Shown here: piece after piece, positions 1-5,894 of the stretch
Layout: every line of letters starts with the position of its first letter
How positions within the stretch are numbered: the stretch's first letter is position 1
Source of the DNA: an uncultured Rubrobacteraceae bacterium
GTDB taxonomy: Bacteria; Actinomycetota; Rubrobacteria; Rubrobacterales; Rubrobacteraceae
DNA: 11,835 nt
NCBI GenBank assembly: GCA_902805985.1
Contig: CADCUW010000498.1
Location: forward strand, 1 to 11,835
Reading direction: 5' to 3'
The notes under the pieces: generated by a model
Told to the model about the DNA's origin: nothing
Seen by the model: only the letters and a program-made list of their open reading frames with translations
The model's database searches: none
Translations under genes and position numbers: made by a program

Positions 1-1210
1 GGAGGCCGGCGCACTTGCTCGGGAGCACGCCGAAGCGGTTGCGGACCTTGGCTATGGTCGCCTGGTGGTGGCCGTTCCAGTAGGAGCTCTCGCTCTCCTC
101 GAAATACTCGAACGCCTCGTCCAGCTGAGAGTGGAAGCCGCGCATGGTGCGGACCGGGACGCTCCTAAGGTACTCGACGAACCCCTTGAACTTGTCGTCG
201 TAGTCCGTCGGGTCGAAGATGCGGCCTGCGTGGGGGAGGACGTCTGCGAGGTCCCACACTATCGGGTGGACGCAGGAGTCTTCGCCGCGGGCGTTGCGTA
301 AAGTGTTCAGGTCCTTGGTGCGGAGATCCGCGGCATGGACCATGCCGTCGCCGCCGTCCTTGCCGAAGGCGAGCGGGGCGAAGATGCGGAGGTTCTCGAA
401 CGGCTTTATGTCGAGGCCCAAAGACTCGTACATCTCGCGGTCTTCCTTGGGGAGGGGCTTCTGCTTCGCCTTCCTGTAACGCTCCACGAGGTCAGGGTCC
501 TCCTCGGGGTCTACCTCGACGGGCTTGTCCAGGAAGAGGAGGTCGGCGCCCTTGACGTTAAACATGAGGGCGGCGACTTTTTTGTCCTTGACGGTCTGGA
601 AGGTGCTCGCGATGGTGAAGAGGGCGTGGCTGGTCTTTGTCGAGAGGCCGCTCATGCCGGTGATGTTGAGGTGTCCGGCCTCGGGGCCGAGGAGGTAGTC
701 GCCGTCGACGAAGAGGGGGGTGCGCTGGGGGCTTCCGTTCTTCTCGTTGCCGTTCTCGTGAAGGAGCATCGGGATCTTGTGCCCCGCGAAGTCCTCGGTG
801 CCTAAAGCGTACTCGATTGCAGCGCTCGTGGCGAAGAAGACGGGACCCGTGCGGACCGGGCGCTTGGACTTCTTTCTCTCGTGGCGGTGCTTGGTCGCGA
901 GGACGCGGGCCTTGAAGACCAGTATCTCTACGCGCTCCGAGAGGGCCTCCAGCGCGGGATCTCCGTCATAAGCATAAAAGTCGTCGAGGAAGGACTGGAG
1001 GTCGGAGTAGCGGCGCGGGTCGTCGAGGACGGCGACGGCGGTTGCGTCTTCGGCCTCGGCGGCGACGATGTGGCCGATGTCGAGGTTCTGGGCAGCGGGC
1101 GTCTCGGCGGTCCAGAAGAAGAACTCGTGGGCTGTTGCGGGGCTGTCCTCGCTGGTTACGACGCGGCCTATGGGGCCGAGGTCAAGGTCAAGGAAGTGGT
1201 CGTGAAGCAT
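1..1210 (-). CDS. HerA-like ATPase (HAS-barrel plus DUF87-type P-loop), C-terminus cut by window edge
   Basis: An open frame of 403 codons runs from ATG 1210 to the left edge without a stop, so the C-terminal part, including any Walker B and arginine finger, lies outside. Residues about 11-65 resemble the HAS-barrel of HerA translocases (a glycine-led GRVVTSEDS start, an aromatic EFFFW strand, then DIGHIVAAE). Residues 178-205 hold the nucleotide-binding segment, hNITGMSGLSTKTSHAL, at the place of the HerA P-loop. It is not a normal GxxGxGK(S/T): Thr191 precedes Lys192. I recall similar GxxTKTS P-loops in HerA-like ATPases of cyanobacteria and actinobacteria, but cannot verify this here. HerA proteins form hexameric DNA translocases that partner the NurA nuclease in end resection, and a NurA-like gene lies immediately upstream. 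The start is well supported: GGAGG sits 7 nt before the ATG, inside the end of the upstream gene, and that gene's TAG is directly followed by this ATG, implying translational coupling. Family assignment is fairly secure; biological role is inferred. Confidence 0.72.
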   Translation of the reverse strand, partial: MLHDHFLDLDLGPIGRVVTSEDSPATAHEFFFWTAETPAAQNLDIGHIVAAEAEDATAVAVLDDPRRYSDLQSFLDDFYAYDGDPALEALSERVEILVFKARVLATKHRHERKKSKRPVRTGPVFFATSAAIEYALGTEDFAGHKIPMLLHENGNEKNGSPQRTPLFVDGDYLLGPEAGHLNITGMSGLSTKTSHALFTIASTFQTVKDKKVAALMFNVKGADLLFLDKPVEVDPEEDPDLVERYRKAKQKPLPKEDREMYESLGLDIKPFENLRIFAPLAFGKDGGDGMVHAADLRTKDLNTLRNARGEDSCVHPIVWDLADVLPHAGRIFDPTDYDDKFKGFVEYLRSVPVRTMRGFHSQLDEAFEYFEESESSYWNGHHQATIAKVRNRFGVLPSKCAGL

Positions 1211-2356
1211 CTAGCTCCCTCCGTCGGATGCGAGTTGGCGTTCCAGCCTCGAGTAGGCCCGTTCGGAGCCCTGCACGAGTGGTTTGAGTATCTTTTCGAC
1301 GTAACGGATCGGGTAGATCATGGCGGGCCACCTCGGGTCCGGCTTGGCCAGCGGCGCCCGCTCGGCGAGGACCCAGCGGCTGATCTCGTCCACGGTTCCG
1401 GGCTCCGTGTCGCGCGGCGCCTCGATCCTCATGAGGGAACCTAATGCGTCAGCCCCCCGCTGCGGCGGCCACATCCTGAGGTACCAGGAGGTGCGGCGCT
1501 CGCTCTGCTCGCGCCGGAGCTGCCAGTCGGGGACGAAGCTCGTCGTGCGCATTCCGGGCTCCAAATCGAGCAGCATCGCGACGTCTTTGCCCACGAACTC
1601 GGGGCGGGCGACGCTCTTTATGAGGCCGACGGCGCGCCGGTTGGATTCCCTTATATCCCTGAGCTGGCCGTCCACCGCGATCCAGGCGTCCGGGTCCTCT
1701 AGCGTCCTATCGTCGAGCTCCCACCGGCGCAGCATCTCGCCTTCCAGCCGCTCCCTGAGCGTCCGAACCCGCGAGCGGGCCATCTCCCGCATCCCGACGT
1801 AGTCGGAGGGATCTGCGTCTGGCACGTACGCCGCCGAGTCGAGGATGAGATGCGGGGAAGAGGGGACGTCGTCGGGGCCGAACTCGGTGAAGCCGGCTTC
1901 GACCAGCAAATCCCAGAACGCCCCGACCTTGGCATCTCCGGCGCTGCGCGGCAGGATCACGGCCTGCACCACCGTCGGCGGGTCCTCGAGCGGCATCCTC
2001 GAGAACCGCCGGTCGCAGCGGTTGACGATGGCCGCGGCCACGGTAGAGACGACGACGGGCGACATCTCTATGCGCCCGATCTCGCGCGAGCTCTGGACCC
2101 CGTCCAGGAAGTAGCAGAGCCGCGAGGTGCCGTCGGGCTCACCTATGTCGCGCGGTCCCGGCGGCTCTTCCAGATGGAACGGACGCCCCGGGGGTATCCC
2201 ATCATCCTCGTCCTCTACCGGACGATGGGCGAACTGCTGGCCCTCCAGGTCCACCGTCCCGGCGCCCGCGGTTACATGGATGCCCCTGTGCCCGGCACCG
2301 TCCAATGCCCGGCGGATCTTCGTAACGAAATCTTCGGAAGCGCTCCCCGCCAGCAT
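1211..2356 (-). CDS. NurA-like nuclease, partner of the adjacent HerA-like ATPase
   Basis: A soluble protein of 381 residues. The NurA-type landmarks appear in order: YFLDGVQSS at 82-90 (motif I, candidate metal ligand Asp85), IAVDGQLRD at 226-234 (Asp229) followed by GLIKSV at 244-249, the WYLRM strand at 291-295, SLMRIEAP at 307-314, and YPIRYVEKIL at 348-357 near the C-terminus, equivalent to the YP...A..L element of archaeal NurA. NurA is an RNase H-fold, Mn-dependent nuclease that works with HerA on DNA ends. The usual motif-I serine directly after DG is replaced by Val-Gln, so activity should not be assumed. The first about 75 residues (acidic, Pro/Gly-rich) are not recognisable. ATG 2356 has no Shine-Dalgarno, and a TATACT box lies just 7 nt upstream, so this gene may have a leaderless transcript of its own besides read-through from the upstream genes. 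The stop at 1211 abuts the HerA-like ATG. Confidence 0.7.
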   Translation of the reverse strand: MLAGSASEDFVTKIRRALDGAGHRGIHVTAGAGTVDLEGQQFAHRPVEDEDDGIPPGRPFHLEEPPGPRDIGEPDGTSRLCYFLDGVQSSREIGRIEMSPVVVSTVAAAIVNRCDRRFSRMPLEDPPTVVQAVILPRSAGDAKVGAFWDLLVEAGFTEFGPDDVPSSPHLILDSAAYVPDADPSDYVGMREMARSRVRTLRERLEGEMLRRWELDDRTLEDPDAWIAVDGQLRDIRESNRRAVGLIKSVARPEFVGKDVAMLLDLEPGMRTTSFVPDWQLRREQSERRTSWYLRMWPPQRGADALGSLMRIEAPRDTEPGTVDEISRWVLAERAPLAKPDPRWPAMIYPIRYVEKILKPLVQGSERAYSRLERQLASDGGS

Positions 2357-2393
2357 GGCCAGAAGTATACGCGGAGCGGGTTCGGAAGACTAA
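2357..2393 (-). promoter_or_regulatory. Candidate leaderless promoter of the NurA-like gene
   Basis: On the minus strand TATACT occupies 2369-2364, followed by seven bases and then the ATG at 2356. The transcript would start at or one base before the start codon. The -35 region (about 2393-2387, TTAGTC) matches the consensus poorly. The absence of any Shine-Dalgarno before this ATG agrees with leaderless expression, which is common in actinobacteria. Inference only. Confidence 0.35.
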
Positions 2394-2397
2394 CCGC

Positions 2398-2982
2398 CTA
2401 ACCCTCATCCTCCGCATCAGGTTCAGTGACCACCGAGTCGAACTGCCGTTCCGCCAGGCCGACCGCCGACCGGAAGCTCCGGCGTTCCCCGGGTGTTCCG
2501 GCGTAGGCGTCGCGGGCCATCTTGAGGATCTTCTTCGCCTCGCCGCGTTGTCTCTCGGCGTTCGGGATCTCCTTGGAGAACACGTAGGCGAGGTCGCCGT
2601 CTTCCTCGTGGTAGAAGTGGAAGAACACGTCCTTCTGCCGACCGAGGCCGGAGAGGGCCGCGTCGCCGGAGACCTGACTCACGTTCAGGAGTGTCGCCGC
2701 CGAGAAGGGTTCGCCGTCCATCGGGTACACGGTGAACGCCAGGCGCACGACGGGGCCATAGAAGGTCTTGTAGAACTCCAGCTGGCGCACGATGCGCGCC
2801 GGTCCCCTGATGCCGTCGATCTCCCCCCGCGAGGCCGCCACCACGACGTGTCCCTTCGGGGGCCTCATCGACTCCCGCCCCTGCGTCGAGACCATCCTGG
2901 CCTGAGCCCCGCGCTCGAGCACAGCGGAGGCAAGGCTCCGCCGCACGGTTTCGGGAAGATCGAGTCCCTTTCCCTCTGTCAA
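2398..2982 (-). CDS. Unrecognised 194-residue protein between dipeptidase and NurA-like genes
   Basis: I do not recognise this family. The frame stays open further upstream, but that part lies opposite the dipeptidase coding frame and reads as Arg/Pro-rich nonsense. The likely start is therefore TTG 2982, which overlaps the dipeptidase stop as TTGA and has GAAGGG 8 nt upstream. A GTG about 17 codons further in (residue 13) is the alternative. The protein is soluble with no signal peptide or membrane segment. It has an N-terminal amphipathic helix (about 9-28), a mixed core with aromatic-rich strands (FYKTFYGPVV at 70-79, DVFFHFYHEEDGDLAYVF at 118-135), a charged helix (142-160) and an acidic tail. 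The alternating strand pattern suggests one compact alpha/beta domain. Coupled translation with the dipeptidase and a 41-nt gap to the NurA-like gene make it part of the same operon. A link to the HerA/NurA pair is possible but unproven. Confidence 0.6.
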   Translation of the reverse strand: MTEGKGLDLPETVRRSLASAVLERGAQARMVSTQGRESMRPPKGHVVVAASRGEIDGIRGPARIVRQLEFYKTFYGPVVRLAFTVYPMDGEPFSAATLLNVSQVSGDAALSGLGRQKDVFFHFYHEEDGDLAYVFSKEIPNAERQRGEAKKILKMARDAYAGTPGERRSFRSAVGLAERQFDSVVTEPDAEDEG

Positions 2983-4343
2983 GCCGAAGACCCTTCGCGG
3001 CCGAAGCGTTCGAAGAAGCGGGCGAAGTAGCCGACGGCCTCGAAGTAGTCGTCGAGGTGGACGGACTCGTTGGGGGAGTGGATGCGGCTTGCGGCGTTGG
3101 CGACGTTGCCGGTCATGATCGTGGGAATACCTAGCTCTGTGGCGAAGAGCGAGGTCGGGCCGCTGCCGCCGATGGTGGGGAAGACGACCGCGTCGTCGCG
3201 ACCGAGGTCCTCCCACGCGCCGACCGCGGTCCGCACCACGGGCGAGTCGACGGGCGTCTTGGCCGCCTCGACGCCGTGCAGGTCGACCACTTCGACGTCC
3301 CCGAAGCCGCGCCGGTCGAGGTGGTCGCGCAGGAGCTTCAGGACAGGGCCGGGGCTCTGGCCGACCACGAGCCTGAAGTCCATCTTCACGAACGCCTCCG
3401 AGGGGACGATGGTCTTCGAGCCCGGTCCCGTGTAGCCGCCCTGGATGCCGGCGATGTTCGCCGTCGGACGGAGCAGATACTCGCGCAGGGCGGCCTTGCC
3501 GGAGAGGCTCCGGTCGAGGGCCTCCACGCCCCAGAGCTTCCTCAGGGCGGCATCGTCGAAGGGGATCTCCTCTATTACCGCGAGCTCCTCGTCGGATGGA
3601 GGCTCTACAAGCTCCTCGAAGCCGTCCAGCGTGATCTCACCGCTCTCGTCCTTGATGGTCCTGAGCGCCTGCACGAGCCGCCACACCGGGTTCGGGGCGA
3701 TCCCGCCGTACATGCTGTGCAGGTCGTGGGAGGCGCCGTGTGCGCGAAGCTCGACGTAGGCCATCCCCTTCGTGCCGCACTCGATGCTCGGGCGCCCGGC
3801 CTCGTCCTTCATCGCGCCCTCCCACAGGCAGGCGTCGGCCGAGAGGAGGTCCGCGTTCGCGCGCACGAACGGCGCCAGGTTCGGGCTGCCCACCTCCTCC
3901 TCGCCCTCGATGAGGAACTTGAGTTTGAAGGGGAGCGGGCCGTTCTCCTCTATATACAGGCGCAGGGCCTGAATGCGGGCGAGGACGTCGCCCTTGTCGT
4001 CTGCGACGCCCCGGGCGTAGAGGGAGCCGTCCCGGACCGTGGGCTCGAACGGGTCGGACTCCCAGAGGTCCAGGGGCTCGGGCGGCTGCACGTCGTAGTG
4101 GCCGTAGGAGAGGAGCGTCCTGCCTCCCTCGCCAATCTCCGCGTAGACGACCGGGTGCCCGTCCGTCTCCATGACGCGGGTCTCCGCGCCGGCGTCCCGT
4201 AGCTTGTCCGCGACCCATTCCGCGCACGTTCGGAAGCCCTTTACGTCGTCCTCGCGGGCGGAGATCGAGGGCATCCGCAGGAACTCTTTCAGCTCCTCCA
4301 GCAAGGCGTCCTTCGACTCTTCTATACGTCTCTCGGTCTGCAT
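2979..4343 (-). CDS. M20-family metallo-dipeptidase / carboxypeptidase
   Basis: A 454-residue cytoplasmic metallopeptidase of the M20 (ArgE/DapE/carnosine dipeptidase) family, of usual length for the dipeptidase branch. With the ATG at 4343 as residue 1, the motifs are YGHYDVQP (His82, first metal ligand, and Asp84), GVADDKG (bridging Asp115), EGEEEVGS (catalytic Glu148, metal ligand Glu149), LWEG (Glu175 where many relatives have Asp), the lid-domain ASHDLHSMYGG (His206/His209) and the C-terminal ligand His422 in RIHSPNES. All expected di-zinc ligands are present, so it should be active on dipeptides or N-acyl amino acids; the substrate cannot be read from sequence. ATG 4343 is preferred over the adjacent TTG 4346 because GGAGG lies 7 nt before the ATG. 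The TGA stop overlaps the TTG start of the next gene. It is the first gene of the leftward operon, divergent from the membrane protein gene at 4449. Confidence 0.9.
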   Translation of the reverse strand: MQTERRIEESKDALLEELKEFLRMPSISAREDDVKGFRTCAEWVADKLRDAGAETRVMETDGHPVVYAEIGEGGRTLLSYGHYDVQPPEPLDLWESDPFEPTVRDGSLYARGVADDKGDVLARIQALRLYIEENGPLPFKLKFLIEGEEEVGSPNLAPFVRANADLLSADACLWEGAMKDEAGRPSIECGTKGMAYVELRAHGASHDLHSMYGGIAPNPVWRLVQALRTIKDESGEITLDGFEELVEPPSDEELAVIEEIPFDDAALRKLWGVEALDRSLSGKAALREYLLRPTANIAGIQGGYTGPGSKTIVPSEAFVKMDFRLVVGQSPGPVLKLLRDHLDRRGFGDVEVVDLHGVEAAKTPVDSPVVRTAVGAWEDLGRDDAVVFPTIGGSGPTSLFATELGIPTIMTGNVANAASRIHSPNESVHLDDYFEAVGYFARFFERFGREGSSA

Positions 4344-4448
4344 CAAGAATCCTCCGTTTGGCTCGAAGGCAGGTTAGCATCTCGGGGGCCGGACGCCATC
4401 CTATTGTTCCGTGCGGAGCTGCTGTTATATTGGGGCCGGAGGTTAGTT
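4344..4448. promoter_or_regulatory. Divergent intergenic region with shared AT-rich box
   Basis: This 105-nt gap separates the leftward dipeptidase operon from the rightward membrane winged-helix gene. A local AT-rich box reads TATATT on the plus strand (4426-4431), with TTGTTC (4404-4409) 16 nt upstream, predicting a rightward start near 4438. The overlapping TATAAC on the minus strand (4429-4424) could be a -10 for the dipeptidase operon, but I see no matching -35 for it. Shine-Dalgarno sequences are clear on both sides: GGAGG at 4438-4442 for the plus gene, and GGAGG 7 nt before ATG 4343 for the minus gene. The promoter calls are weak. Confidence 0.4.
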
Positions 4449-4985
4449 TTGGAGCAGGGACCGGATCGCGATCTAGAGAAACGCCGGGAGGGGCCCATCC
4501 GGCGGAGTTCCGACGCGGACGAGTTCTGGAACGGCTTCGGCCTCGATGTGGATAGCATGAGCCCGACGGCTCAGCTTACGACCTCGCTCGCGGTCCTGAT
4601 CCCCGTCGTGGTCGCCTCCGTCGCCGTCTTGTTCGTTTTCACCAACTTCTGGTGGTTCATCTTCTTCTTCGGTTGGGCGCTCTTCCCGGCCTTCGGGTTG
4701 CTGCTCCGGGGCATCGCGGGCTTATCCGAAGGGGAGGGGGGGAAGGAACTCCAGGGATCGAACGACAAGGAGCGCGAGTTGCTCGGGGCGCTGCGGGAGC
4801 ACGAGGAGATCTCGCCGACGCAGGCCGCGATGGAGACGTCGCTGACCGTGGAGGAGGCGGACGACATGCTCAAGGGCCTCGCCGCCAAGGGCCACCTCGA
4901 GGTGCGGGTGCGCGGGGGCGGTATCTTCTACGGCCTCTGGCGGTCTGAGGGTGAGGAAAAGCGGGGGATAGAGGAGAGGCTTTAG
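4449..4985 (+). CDS. Two-helix membrane protein with C-terminal winged-helix domain
   Basis: A 178-residue protein when started at TTG 4449, chosen because GGAGG ends 6 nt upstream (4438-4442). ATG 4557 (MSPTAQ, 142 residues) is the alternative but lacks a good ribosome site. The layout is a charged 40-residue N-terminus, two strongly hydrophobic helices (about 45-65 and 68-90, the second aromatic-rich, FWWFIFFFGW), an acidic linker, then a soluble domain at 107-165. That domain reads as a winged helix-turn-helix: KERELLGALREHEE, ISPTQAAMETSL, VEEADDMLKGLAAKGHL, and a glycine-rich wing ending GGGIFYGLW. Membrane-tethered winged helices may sense envelope state or mediate protein contacts; no specific family is recognised. 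It could act on its divergent neighbours, but nothing in the sequence proves this. Confidence 0.7.
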   Translation: MEQGPDRDLEKRREGPIRRSSDADEFWNGFGLDVDSMSPTAQLTTSLAVLIPVVVASVAVLFVFTNFWWFIFFFGWALFPAFGLLLRGIAGLSEGEGGKELQGSNDKERELLGALREHEEISPTQAAMETSLTVEEADDMLKGLAAKGHLEVRVRGGGIFYGLWRSEGEEKRGIEERL

Positions 4986-5075
4986 GTGTCGTGGCGGGGT
5001 GCACCCGTGTTATCATTTGGTGTCCGGAAGGGGTTTCGGCGCATGAGATCGAGAGCATAGGGTAAACACGTCTTT

Positions 5076-5816
5076 ATGGAAGAGCGCAGGATACCGGAGA
5101 CGCTCGAAGAGGCCTACGGGCTGCGGGACTCGGCGGGCTCTTTGCAGGAGAGGGACTTCTACCAGGAGCAGGTCTACCTGCTCCGGCGCGAGGAGTACCG
5201 CTCGCGCGGCATCCGGACGGAGATCTCCTCCCGCCGCCGCGAGCGTCAGAGCGCCATCGAGTTCTCCCGCGAGATGTTCTTCCTCGAGGTCTCGGAGATC
5301 TCCGGCCGGCGCGCCGGCAGCCGCGAGGCCCGCGCATCCCAGCACGAGGCCCGCCGGTTCGCCACCCGCCTCGACACCCACGCCTTCCTCAAACAACTCG
5401 CCTCGCCCCACTCGGGCGCCGTAGAACTCTACAGGCGCAACTACCTGGAGTTGCTGAAGATGGGTAAGCCTCCCGCCGAGGCGTACTACCTCTCCAGGGT
5501 CATCGGGATCGCGGACGAACGCGAGTTCCGGGACGCCGTCGAGAGCGTGCGGGAGTCGGGCTATCCGACCCGGGGGCGCATGGCCTACGCGGTCGAGAAG
5601 ACGGCCATCCAGATCAGGGACCTGCCAGGGGGTATGATCCTGATCCTGCTCACCTTCTTCGCCTCGCTTTTCGCTTTCGTGTGGGCCACGCAGACGTGGG
5701 ACTCGGCCAGTACCGGTACCATCTTCTTCGTCTCTTTGGGCCTGATAGCGGCCGGCGGCCTGATGTTGATCTCGGCGATCTTTATCGTTACCTTTATCCG
5801 GTCGATCAATAAGTAG
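5076..5816 (+). CDS. Unrecognised protein with two C-terminal membrane helices
   Basis: A 246-residue protein of no family I recognise. Residues 1-180 are hydrophilic, rich in Arg/Glu and predicted mostly helical, with possible coiled-coil from about 5 to 100. The middle part (PHSGAVELYRRNYLELLK at 111-128, then a segment about 130-178) looks like a folded helical domain. Two membrane spans follow at about 185-204 and 213-241, ending in a short basic tail (IRSINK). With no signal peptide, the large N-terminal domain should face the cytoplasm. ATG 5076 is the only usable upstream start because an in-frame TAG lies at 5058-5060. It lacks a Shine-Dalgarno, with only AGGG about 13 nt away. A TAGGGT box (5058-5063) a short distance before the ATG would allow a nearly leaderless mRNA. 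It lies 90 nt after the winged-helix gene and is probably real, given consistent codon choice. Confidence 0.72.
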   Translation: MEERRIPETLEEAYGLRDSAGSLQERDFYQEQVYLLRREEYRSRGIRTEISSRRRERQSAIEFSREMFFLEVSEISGRRAGSREARASQHEARRFATRLDTHAFLKQLASPHSGAVELYRRNYLELLKMGKPPAEAYYLSRVIGIADEREFRDAVESVRESGYPTRGRMAYAVEKTAIQIRDLPGGMILILLTFFASLFAFVWATQTWDSASTGTIFFVSLGLIAAGGLMLISAIFIVTFIRSINK

Positions 5817-5818
5817 TC

Positions 5819-5836
5819 CCGGCGCCCGGGCGCCGG
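5819..5836. repeat. Perfect 18-bp GC palindrome after the 5076-5816 gene
   Basis: The sequence is a perfect self-complementary palindrome centred between 5827 and 5828, starting 3 nt after the stop codon. As RNA it could fold into a stem of about 7 GC pairs with a 4-nt loop. No U-tract follows, so it is not a standard intrinsic terminator. It may stabilise the 3' end of the mRNA or act in termination without a U-tract. Confidence 0.45.
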
Positions 5837-5894
5837 CCACGAGGGGGACACGAATATCTACGCGTCGGCGCCTGAACCAGGGACGCCCCCGGAG

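Noticed and set aside
335..1444. Long plus-strand frames opposite the HerA-like gene (335-805, 881-1444)
   Set aside because: They oppose a 403-codon frame with clear HerA features, have no ribosome sites or recognisable domains, and reflect GC-rich antisense openness.
1850..2401. Plus-strand 183-codon frame opposite the NurA-like gene
   Set aside because: Arg/Gly/Pro-rich shadow with no family signature; the minus strand carries the NurA motifs.
2977..2982. TTGACA on the minus strand as a -35 element
   Set aside because: It is the TTG start plus following codon, and no -10 lies at suitable distance downstream.
2983..3216. N-terminal extension of the 194-residue gene to GTG 3216
   Set aside because: This part overlaps the M20 C-terminal coding region in another frame and reads as Arg/Pro-rich nonsense, while a TTG start with ribosome site exists at 2982.
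3276..4202. 308-codon plus-strand frame opposite the dipeptidase
   Set aside because: Antisense shadow of an M20 enzyme with every metal ligand intact.
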